NCBI RefSeq assembly: GCF_001667885.1
Contig: NZ_LZJW01000051.1
Location: 1-34,633 of the forward strand
DNA length: 34,633 nt
Direction: 5' to 3'
Origin: Mycobacterium scrofulaceum
GTDB taxonomy: Bacteria > Actinomycetota > Actinomycetes > Mycobacteriales > Mycobacteriaceae
Shown here piece after piece: positions 28,795-34,633 of the stretch. Under the pieces are notes generated by a model. That model was not told where the DNA came from, ran no database searches, and was given only the letters and a program-made list of their open reading frames with translations. The translations under genes and the position numbers were made by a program. The stretch's first letter is position 1, and each line of letters begins with the position of its first letter.

Positions 28795-28852
28795 CGAGAT
28801 TGCCGCCACGGTCGCCGACGGCGCCCCGATCACAACCGCCACGGCAATCTCG
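28795..28852. repeat. REP-like imperfect inverted repeat
   Basis: CGAGATTGCCG (28795-28805) and CGGCAATCTCG (28842-28852) are perfectly complementary over eleven bases, with further partial pairing inside the 36-base interior. It lies between the divergent AtuA-like gene and rpmF and could be a dispersed intergenic palindrome or a structured end of a short transcript. Confidence 0.55.
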
Positions 28853-28870
28853 GCATACGCGGGCTTCGTT

Positions 28871-28899
28871 TTGGTGCCCGGCAGGCCACCGACTATCCT
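28871..28899 (+). promoter_or_regulatory. sigma-A-type promoter of rpmF
   Basis: TTGGTG (28871-28876) and TATCCT (28894-28899) are separated by exactly 17 bases. The predicted start near 28906 gives a leader of about 70 bases with a GAGGAG Shine-Dalgarno before the ATG. Confidence 0.5.
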
Positions 28900-28976
28900 G
28901 GTGGCAATCGTCGCACGTTCGGCCGCACCGGCCACGCCGCGCGACAACCCCCCGACACGAGGAGTTAGGCCCGACC

Positions 28977-29150
28977 ATGGCCGTACCCAAGCGCAGGATG
29001 TCGCGCGCGAACACCCGTAGCCGTCGCGCGCAGTGGAAGGCCACCAAGACCGAGCTCGTCGGTGTGACGGTCGCCGGGCAGAAGCACAAGGTGCCCCGCC
29101 GGCTGCTCAAGGCGGCCCGGCTCGGCCTGATCGACCTGGACCGGCGTTAG
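28977..29150 (+). CDS. rpmF: 50S ribosomal protein bL32
   Basis: A 57-residue basic ribosomal protein ([20 protein letters not shown] at the start). It has no CxxC zinc pairs, so it is the zinc-independent (C-minus) form; it ends [15 protein letters not shown]. bL32 belongs to the large subunit near the peptidyl transferase centre. The start at 28977 is standard; longer in-frame sequence upstream is not homologous. mprA follows after 66 bases. Confidence 0.96.
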   Translation: MAVPKRRMSRANTRSRRAQWKATKTELVGVTVAGQKHKVPRRLLKAARLGLIDLDRR

Positions 29151-29176
29151 TTAATCTCGGCAAATACCCGGCGCGC

Positions 29177-29194
29177 CTCTCAGCCCGCTCTCAG
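29177..29194 (+). promoter_or_regulatory. MprA box upstream of mprA
   Basis: CTCTCAGCCCGCTCTCAG contains two direct TCTCAG repeats (29178-29183 and 29189-29194) 11 bases apart, the arrangement known for MprA binding. It is 23 bases before the mprA start and implies autoregulation. Confidence 0.65.
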
Positions 29195-29216
29195 GCGTCG
29201 GGACGACACTAGGCCC

Positions 29217-29906
29217 GTGCGGATACTGGTCGTCGACGACGATCGTGCAGTGCGTGAGTCGCTGCGCCGATCGCTTTCCTTCAACGGTTACTCGGTCGAG
29301 CTGGCCCATGACGGGCTGGAGGCGCTCGAAATGATCGCCAGCGACCGGCCCGACGCGCTCGTGCTCGACGTGATGATGCCCCGGCTGGACGGGCTCGAGG
29401 TCTGCCGCCAGCTCCGCAGCACCGGCGACGACCTGCCGATCCTGGTGCTCACCGCCCGGGATTCGGTTTCCGAGCGGGTCGCCGGCCTCGACGCCGGCGC
29501 GGATGACTATCTCCCGAAGCCGTTCGCGCTCGAGGAACTGTTGGCCCGGATGCGGGCGCTGCTACGGAGAACCAAGCCGGACGACGATGACGCCGAATCG
29601 GTGGCCATGCAGTTCTCCGACCTGACGCTGGACCCGGTGACCCGCGAAGTCACCCGTGGGCAGCGCCAAATCAGCCTCACCCGCACGGAATTCGCCTTGC
29701 TGGAAATGTTGATCGCCAATCCGCGCCGCGTGCTCACGCGCAGCCGGATCCTGGAAGAGGTGTGGGGCTTCGACTTTCCCACTTCCGGCAACGCGCTGGA
29801 GGTCTACGTCGGCTATCTGCGCCGCAAGACCGAGGCCGACGGTGAGCCACGGCTGATCCACACGGTGCGCGGCGTCGGCTACGTCCTTCGGGAGACGCCG
29901 CCGTGA
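29217..29906 (+). CDS. mprA: response regulator MprA
   Basis: A 229-residue OmpR-family response regulator of the envelope-stress and persistence system MprAB. The receiver domain has the acidic pair D7-D8, the phosphoacceptor D51 in [12 protein letters not shown], the T79 of LVLTARD and K101 of LPKPF. The winged-helix domain includes [16 protein letters not shown] and [30 protein letters not shown]. The GTG start follows the MprA box. mprB starts 16 bases after the stop. Confidence 0.97.
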   Translation: MRILVVDDDRAVRESLRRSLSFNGYSVELAHDGLEALEMIASDRPDALVLDVMMPRLDGLEVCRQLRSTGDDLPILVLTARDSVSERVAGLDAGADDYLPKPFALEELLARMRALLRRTKPDDDDAESVAMQFSDLTLDPVTREVTRGQRQISLTRTEFALLEMLIANPRRVLTRSRILEEVWGFDFPTSGNALEVYVGYLRRKTEADGEPRLIHTVRGVGYVLRETPP

Positions 29907-29922
29907 CGAGTCACATCCGGCG

Positions 29923-31470
29923 ATGATCCGGTACCAACGGCCCCAACGCGTGCCGCTGCGCGCCACCAGCTCGTTGTCGCTGCGGTGGCGCGTCATGCTG
30001 CTGGCGATGTCGATGGTGGCCATGGTCGTCGTGCTGATGGCGTTCGCCGTGTACGCGGTGATTTCCGCTGCGCTGTATAGCGATATCGACAACCAGCTGC
30101 AGAGCCGGGCGCAGCTGCTGATCGCCAGCGGCTCGCTGGCCGCGGACCCGGGGAAGGCCATCGAGGGCACCGCGTATTCGGATGTCAACGCGATGCTGGT
30201 GAACCCGGGCCACTCGATCTACACGGCGCAACAGCCGGGTCAGACGCTTCCGGTCGGCGCGCCGGAGAAGGCGGTGATCCGCGGTGATCTGTTCATGTCG
30301 CGGCGCACCGCATCCGATCAACGAGTCCTGGCCATTCACTTGCCCAATGGCTGCTCGCTGCTGATCTCCAAGAGCCTCAAGCCGACCGAGGCGGTGATGA
30401 CGAAGCTGCGCTGGGTGCTGCTGATCGTCGGCGGCATCGGCGTCGCGGTCGCCGCGGTGGCGGGCGGCATGGTCACCAGGGCGGGCCTGCGCCCGGTGGC
30501 TCGCCTGACCGAGGCGACCGAACGGGTCGCGCGCACCGACGACCTGCGGCCCATCCCGGTGTTCGGAAGTGACGAATTGGCCAGGCTCACCGAGGCTTTC
30601 AACCTGATGCTGCGGGCGCTGGCCGAATCCCGTGAGCGCCAGGCGCGGCTGGTCACCGACGCGGGGCACGAATTGCGCACCCCGCTGACGTCGTTGCGCA
30701 CCAACGTCGAACTGCTGATGGCCTCCATGGAGCCGGGGGCGCCGCGGCTGCCCGAGCAGGAGATGGTCGAGCTGCGCGCCGACGTGCTGGCGCAGATAGA
30801 GGAGTTGTCCACGCTGGTCGGCGATCTCGTGGACCTCACCCGGGACGACGCCGGGCAGGTGGTGCACGAACCGGTCGACATGTCCGAGGTCATCGATCGC
30901 AGCCTGGAGCGAGTGAGGCGGCGCCGCAACGACATTCACTTCGACGTCGACGTCACCCCCTGGCAGATGTACGGCGACGCCGCGGGCCTGTCGCGCGCCG
31001 TGCTGAACCTGATGGACAACGCGGCAAAGTGGAGCCCGCCGGGCGGTCACGTCGGCATCACCATGCGGCAACTCGACCCGTCGCACGCCGAGTTGGTGGT
31101 TTCCGACCAAGGCCCGGGCATTCCGCCGCACGAGCGCCGGCTGGTGTTCGAGCGGTTCTACCGGTCGACGACCGCGCGCGCCATGCCGGGTTCGGGGCTG
31201 GGGCTGGCGATCGTCAAGAAGGTCGTGCTGAATCACGGTGGATTGCTGCGTGTCGAGGACACCGTGCCGGGCGGACAGCCGCCGGGGACCTCGTTCTACG
31301 TGCTGTTGCCCGGCCGGCCGATGCCCCCCTCGGCGTATCCGACACCGCCCCAAGGCGCCGGCGGGGAAGAATCCGTCACCGAACCGACGGTTCCGGTGAC
31401 CGGCCAGTCGAACTCTCGGGAACCCGCGAACGTTATCTCAGTGGACTCTCAGTCCGCCCGGGCAACGTAG
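29923..31470 (+). CDS. mprB: sensor histidine kinase MprB
   Basis: A 515-residue membrane kinase that phosphorylates MprA in response to cell-wall damage or detergent. Two transmembrane helices (about 24-50 and 163-183) enclose an extracytoplasmic domain. The HAMP linker spans about 184-237. The phosphoacceptor is H249 in DAGHELRTPLTSLRTN. The ATPase domain has N (NLMDNAAKWSPPGG), G1 (DQGPGIPPHE) and G2 (GSGLGLAIVKKV) boxes. The C-terminus (NVISVDSQSARAT) is variable; its DNA also carries the MprA box that controls the next gene. Confidence 0.97.
   Translation: MIRYQRPQRVPLRATSSLSLRWRVMLLAMSMVAMVVVLMAFAVYAVISAALYSDIDNQLQSRAQLLIASGSLAADPGKAIEGTAYSDVNAMLVNPGHSIYTAQQPGQTLPVGAPEKAVIRGDLFMSRRTASDQRVLAIHLPNGCSLLISKSLKPTEAVMTKLRWVLLIVGGIGVAVAAVAGGMVTRAGLRPVARLTEATERVARTDDLRPIPVFGSDELARLTEAFNLMLRALAESRERQARLVTDAGHELRTPLTSLRTNVELLMASMEPGAPRLPEQEMVELRADVLAQIEELSTLVGDLVDLTRDDAGQVVHEPVDMSEVIDRSLERVRRRRNDIHFDVDVTPWQMYGDAAGLSRAVLNLMDNAAKWSPPGGHVGITMRQLDPSHAELVVSDQGPGIPPHERRLVFERFYRSTTARAMPGSGLGLAIVKKVVLNHGGLLRVEDTVPGGQPPGTSFYVLLPGRPMPPSAYPTPPQGAGGEESVTEPTVPVTGQSNSREPANVISVDSQSARAT
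31436..31452 (+). promoter_or_regulatory. MprA box upstream of pepD, inside the 3' end of mprB
   Basis: TCTCAG (31436-31441) and TCTCAG (31447-31452) are direct repeats 11 bases apart, the same spacing as upstream of mprA. They lie about 100 bases before the pepD start, so pepD can be induced separately from mprAB. Confidence 0.7.
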
Positions 31471-31549
31471 GTCTGCAGCTACTACTGTTGAAGAGCCCTG
31501 TCGAACCGACGAGCCGAATACTGAGATAGAGGAAGAGCGACCTAGCGCT

Positions 31550-33016
31550 ATGACGAATGACCCGAGGTATTCGCCACCGCCGCAGCAGCCGGGGTACCAC
31601 CCCGCGCCGAATCAGACTGCGCCCACTCCGGGCCACCCGGGGACCTCTGCTTACGGCCAGGGGCATCAGCAGCCGTACAGCCAGCCGTTCGACTGGCGGC
31701 ATCAATCGCAGACCAACCAGTTCCGCCAGCCGTACGACCCGTTCAGCGGCACCGGTCCCGGCCGGATTCCCGGCGGAACCGGGGTGGGCCCGATTCCCGG
31801 GGCCACCGGCACGGGCCCGATTCCAGGCATGCTGCCGCCCATGCCCCCGGCGCCCCAAAAGCGTTCCCGCGCAGGGCTTTTGGCCGTCGGCGCACTGACC
31901 ATCGCGGTGGTGTCGGCCGGCATCGGCGGAGCCGCGGCGACGGCCGTCGAGCTGGGCACCCATTCGACCACCAGCAATGGGCACACCGTCATCGGCGCGC
32001 CCAGCGTCCCGGCGGCCAACATGCCGCCGGGCAGCGTCGAACAGGTCGCCTCCAAGGTGGTGCCCAGCGTGGTCATGCTGGAGACGGACCTGGGCCGCCA
32101 GTCCGAGGAGGGCTCCGGCATCATCCTTTCCGCCGACGGGCTGATCTTGACCAACAACCACGTGGTCGCGGCGGCCGCGGGTCCGCCGAAGGCGCCCGTC
32201 GTTCCCGGTGCGCCCCCCGGCGGTCCGCCCGGTGGTCCCGCCGGGCCGGCTCCGAAGACGACGGTGACCTTCGCCGATGGCCGCACCGCACCGTTCACGG
32301 TCGTCGGTGCCGACCCCACCAGCGACATCGCCGTGATCCGCGTGCAGGGCATGTCCGGCCTGACCCCCATCTCCCTGGGCTCCTCGTCGGACCTGCGCGT
32401 CGGCCAGCCGGTGGTGGCCATCGGGTCGCCGCTGGGCCTGTCGGGCACGGTGACCACCGGGATCGTCAGTGCGCTGAACCGGCCGGTGTCGACCACCGGT
32501 GAGTCGGGCAACCAGAACACCGTGCTGGACGCCATCCAGACCGACGCCGCCATCAACCCGGGTAACTCCGGCGGCGCGTTGGTCAACATGAGCGGCCAGC
32601 TGGTCGGCGTGAACTCGGCGATCGCCACCCTGGGTGCGGACTCGCCGGACGCCCAGAGCGGTTCGATCGGGCTCGGTTTCGCCATCCCGGTCGATCAGGC
32701 CAAGCGCATCGCCGACGAGCTGATCAGCAGTGGCAAGGCGTCCCACGCCTCGCTCGGTGTTCAGGTGACCAACGACAAGGGCTCCCCGGGCGCCAAGGTC
32801 GTCGACGTGGTTCCGGGCGGCGCGGCCTCGACCGCGGGAGTGCCCAAGAACGTGATCGTCACCAAGGTCGACGACCGCCCGATCAACAGCGCCGACGCGT
32901 TGGTCGCCGCGGTGCGGTCCAAGGCGCCCGGTGACAAGATTTCGCTGACCTTCCAGGATCCCGCTGGTGGTGGCAGCCGTACTGTGCCGGTGACTCTGGG
33001 GAAGGCGGATCAGTAA
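31550..33016 (+). CDS. pepD: HtrA-family serine protease PepD
   Basis: A 488-residue membrane-anchored DegP/HtrA protease acting outside the membrane on misfolded envelope proteins. The N-terminus (1-105) is cytoplasmic and rich in Pro, Gln and Gly, followed by one TM helix (about 107-130). The catalytic triad is H204 (LTNNHVV), D259 (TSDIAVI) and S340 (NPGNSGGAL). A PDZ domain (about 395-480) contains SLGVQVTND and VDDRPINSADALV. A Pro/Gly-rich loop (about 211-236) after the active-site His is longer than I recall in M. tuberculosis. The N-terminus contains three nine-residue repeats ending in IPG. It is regulated by the MprA box in mprB. Its stop overlaps the moaB2 start (TAATG). Confidence 0.96.
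   Translation: MTNDPRYSPPPQQPGYHPAPNQTAPTPGHPGTSAYGQGHQQPYSQPFDWRHQSQTNQFRQPYDPFSGTGPGRIPGGTGVGPIPGATGTGPIPGMLPPMPPAPQKRSRAGLLAVGALTIAVVSAGIGGAAATAVELGTHSTTSNGHTVIGAPSVPAANMPPGSVEQVASKVVPSVVMLETDLGRQSEEGSGIILSADGLILTNNHVVAAAAGPPKAPVVPGAPPGGPPGGPAGPAPKTTVTFADGRTAPFTVVGADPTSDIAVIRVQGMSGLTPISLGSSSDLRVGQPVVAIGSPLGLSGTVTTGIVSALNRPVSTTGESGNQNTVLDAIQTDAAINPGNSGGALVNMSGQLVGVNSAIATLGADSPDAQSGSIGLGFAIPVDQAKRIADELISSGKASHASLGVQVTNDKGSPGAKVVDVVPGGAASTAGVPKNVIVTKVDDRPINSADALVAAVRSKAPGDKISLTFQDPAGGGSRTVPVTLGKADQ
31748..31828 (+). repeat. three tandem 27-base repeats in pepD
   Basis: Encodes GTGPGRIPG, GTGVGPIPG and ATGTGPIPG (residues 67-93 of PepD). Silent differences between copies indicate old duplication rather than a recent one. 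Possible length polymorphism. Confidence 0.7.
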
Positions 33017-33573
33017 TGCGAGTCGAAGAACCCTCGGCGGCCGGATTGTCCGAGCTCGGTTATACGGTGGCACCCATGGAAACGGGTGCGGAGTTGGTTG
33101 TTGGCCGGGCCCTGGTCGTGGTGGTCGACGACCGCACCGCCCACGGGGATGAGGACCACAGCGGGCCGCTGGTCACCGAGCTGCTGACCGAGGCGGGCTT
33201 CGTCGTCGACGGCGTGGTCGCGGTCGCGGCCGACGAGGTGGAGATCCGCAACGCGCTCAACACCGCGGTGATCGGCGGGGTGGACCTGGTGGTCTCCGTC
33301 GGCGGGACGGGCGTGACCCCACGCGACGTCACCCCCGAGGCCACCCGCGAGATCCTGGACCGTGAAATCCTCGGCATCGCCGAAGCGATTCGCGCGTCCG
33401 GATTGTCCGCGGGCATCACCGACGCCGGGTTGTCACGCGGCCTGGCCGGGGTGTCCGGAAGCACGTTGGTGGTGAACCTGGCCGGTTCCCGTTACGCGGT
33501 GCGCGACGGGATGGCGACGCTCAATCCGCTCGCCGCCCAGATCATCGGGCAGCTGTCGAGCCTGGAGATCTGA
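33016..33573 (+). CDS. moaB2: MoaB2, molybdopterin-binding MogA/MoaB-family protein
   Basis: A 185-residue protein of the MoCF family, related to enzymes that adenylate molybdopterin. The signature SVGGTGVTPRDVTPEAT (residues 94-110) binds pterin/phosphate. The first ~20 residues have no family counterpart; a start at residue 21 (METGAELVV, position 33076) is possible. The 1-base overlap TAATG with pepD supports the longer start. In mycobacteria MoaB2 has been connected with sigma-factor SigE signalling through MprAB/PepD, so its place in this operon is likely functional and not only for cofactor synthesis. Confidence 0.93.
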   Translation: MRVEEPSAAGLSELGYTVAPMETGAELVVGRALVVVVDDRTAHGDEDHSGPLVTELLTEAGFVVDGVVAVAADEVEIRNALNTAVIGGVDLVVSVGGTGVTPRDVTPEATREILDREILGIAEAIRASGLSAGITDAGLSRGLAGVSGSTLVVNLAGSRYAVRDGMATLNPLAAQIIGQLSSLEI

Positions 33574-33579
33574 CCGGCC

Positions 33580-34029
33580 TTACGACTCGGCGTCGGCGCG
33601 CGGTCCGTGCTCCGGTGGCGGCGTTGTGCCGCCGTGCCTGCCCGATCCCTCGCCGTTGGTCTGCGCGAGCAGGTCGCGGATTTCGGTGAGCAGGACGACC
33701 TGGGCGTCGTCCGCCTGCTCGACCTCGCCGCGCTTGCGCAGCGTGTTGTAGGGGAGCACGACGAAGAAATACACCACCGCGGCGATCAGCACGAAGTTGA
33801 TCGCGGCCGACAGCAAGATGTTCAAGTCGATCGTCTGGCCGCCGCCGATGCCGATCTTCAAGATGCCAACGTTCGACTGCTGCTTGACGCCGATGCGGTT
33901 GATCAGCGGGGTGATGATGCTGTCGGTGAACTTCGTGACCAATGCGGTGAATGCGGTACCGATGACCACCGCGACGGCCAGGTCGACGATGTTGCCCCGC
34001 GAGAGAAACTCCTTGAACCCTTTGAACAT
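33580..34029 (-). CDS. mscL: large-conductance mechanosensitive channel
   Basis: A 149-residue channel that opens under hypo-osmotic membrane tension. N-terminus [21 protein letters not shown] leads into TM1 (about 14-40); TM2 (about 68-96) is [20 protein letters not shown]. The cytoplasmic helix ([22 protein letters not shown]) is followed by a variable tail. The Shine-Dalgarno AGGAAGGA is well placed. It is convergent with moaB2 with six bases between stop codons and no room for a hairpin. Confidence 0.97.
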   Translation of the reverse strand: MFKGFKEFLSRGNIVDLAVAVVIGTAFTALVTKFTDSIITPLINRIGVKQQSNVGILKIGIGGGQTIDLNILLSAAINFVLIAAVVYFFVVLPYNTLRKRGEVEQADDAQVVLLTEIRDLLAQTNGEGSGRHGGTTPPPEHGPRADAES

Positions 34030-34065
34030 TGAAGATGTCCTTCCTGGGATTGGACAGAGTTTGCT

Positions 34066-34089
34066 GCCACCTGCGGGGTCAACGGTGGC
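34066..34089 (-). terminator. small hairpin between the SAF-domain gene and mscL
   Basis: GCCACC and GGTGGC are complementary around a 12-base loop, 8 bases after the SAF-domain stop on the minus strand. Stem is only six base pairs, so weak. Confidence 0.25.
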
Positions 34090-34096
34090 GAGGCAG

Positions 34097-34633
34097 TCAG
34101 TGCAGGGTGAGGGTCACCGCCTGACCCAGCGCCGAGCCCGCCACCGCGTTCGCCACGCGAGCCGGCAGCGCAACCAAGACTACGCGGTCGCCGTCGCCGG
34201 TCTGGGCCTTCGGCTTGGCCGACACGAGCACCACGACGGCGTCGGTGGCCACCACCTTGGGGGCGGCCTGGGGCGGCTCGGGCCCCGCGGCGGCCGGTGC
34301 GGCCAGCACGTCGACGACGTCGCCGACGCGGACGAGGTCGATCAGGGCGCTGTCGGCCAGGCGTAGCGGCACGATGCGGGCACCCGGCCCGGCGGTCGAC
34401 TCGGCCAGCCGGCTGCCGAGCAATCGGACATCGGTGAGCACCTCGCCGCGCCGCATCGGACCGGCCAGCGTCGAAGCGGTCACCGCGTTGACGTCGGCCA
34501 GCGACCCATCCGGAATGGTTGCGGCCAAACGCTTTTCGAGGCGAACATCGGCGGGTGTCAACGCGGCGCCGGGCCGAAGATCGTGCGCGGCGACCACCAC
34601 CTCCGCGTAGTCACCGGCCGGATGGGAACGCAG
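34097..34633 (-). CDS. SAF-domain (CpaB/RcpC-like) protein, 5' end outside the window
   Basis: An open frame of 178 codons runs to the window edge without needing a start; the conserved reading continues upstream of the GTG at 34600 ([19 protein letters not shown]). It contains the SAF domain ([33 protein letters not shown]), found in Flp pilus assembly proteins CpaB/RcpC and antifreeze/sialic-acid proteins. The second half ([26 protein letters not shown]) is typical of the RcpC extension. In mycobacteria at this position it lies near FmdB-like and 5-formyltetrahydrofolate cyclo-ligase genes; pilus genes are not adjacent. A missing N-terminal TM segment is expected beyond the edge. Function unknown. 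Confidence 0.85.
   Translation of the reverse strand: MRSHPAGDYAEVVVAAHDLRPGAALTPADVRLEKRLAATIPDGSLADVNAVTASTLAGPMRRGEVLTDVRLLGSRLAESTAGPGARIVPLRLADSALIDLVRVGDVVDVLAAPAAAGPEPPQAAPKVVATDAVVVLVSAKPKAQTGDGDRVVLVALPARVANAVAGSALGQAVTLTLH

Noticed and set aside
28708..28947. 79-codon minus-strand ORF upstream of the AtuA-like gene
   Set aside because: Overlaps the rpmF promoter, the inverted repeat and the operator; no ribosome binding site or homology recognised.
31419..31460. SigE-type promoter (GGAAC ... GTT) before pepD
   Set aside because: GGAAC is present but the GTT spacing is far too short for an ECF sigma site.

Overview
This window is a piece of a high-GC mycobacterial chromosome. From memory of family sequences, the gene content and order follow the Mycobacterium tuberculosis segment from pgi (Rv0946c) to about Rv0990c: pgi, chorismate mutase, uvrD1, an M23 peptidase, sucCD, an LLM oxidoreductase, the 34-kDa-antigen homologue, perM, purNH, a MoxR/VWA pair, a DUF1707 protein, echA7-fadE12-accA2-accD2-fadE13-Rv0976c, rpmF, mprAB-pepD-moaB2, mscL and a SAF-domain protein. 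Close identity to the tuberculosis proteins and GTG starts suggest a slow-growing species outside the tuberculosis complex. The species cannot be fixed from this sequence alone.

Layout. 1-337: a broken 5' part of pgi (minus) whose first ~73 bases are inverted relative to the rest. 432-926: chorismate mutase (minus), preceded by a 29-codon ORF with the aromatic cluster FFYGYRF and a terminator-like hairpin, which looks like a ribosome-mediated attenuator. 1307-3640: uvrD1. 3750-5454 (minus): an M23 peptidase and a coupled four-TM protein. 5703-7781: sucCD. 7862-9382: a thiolase-like protein without the nucleophilic cysteine. 9472-10320 (minus): an LLM oxidoreductase with a consensus KstR box just upstream of its start. 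10585-18599 (plus): envelope/division membrane proteins, purNH and the AAA+/VWA pair. 18665-19513: an aldo-keto reductase.

20226-28687 (minus) is a tightly coupled six-gene acyl-CoA operon: AtuA-like protein, acyl-CoA dehydrogenase, carboxylase beta and alpha subunits, a second acyl-CoA dehydrogenase, and an enoyl-CoA hydratase. The set resembles acyclic-terpene (Atu) and leucine (Liu) catabolic modules that carboxylate a 3-methyl-branched enoyl-CoA. A near-perfect 16-bp palindrome upstream of the first gene is a candidate TetR-type operator. Downstream lie rpmF and the envelope-stress module mprA-mprB-pepD-moaB2, with MprA-box-like repeats before mprA and before pepD. mscL and a truncated SAF-domain gene follow on the minus strand.

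Most genes are conserved mycobacterial housekeeping or envelope functions. The observations most worth following are the aromatic leader peptide before chorismate mutase, the Atu-like operon with its operator, the KstR box, and the inverted pgi junction. No tRNA, rRNA, CRISPR array, insertion sequence or prophage gene was recognised.
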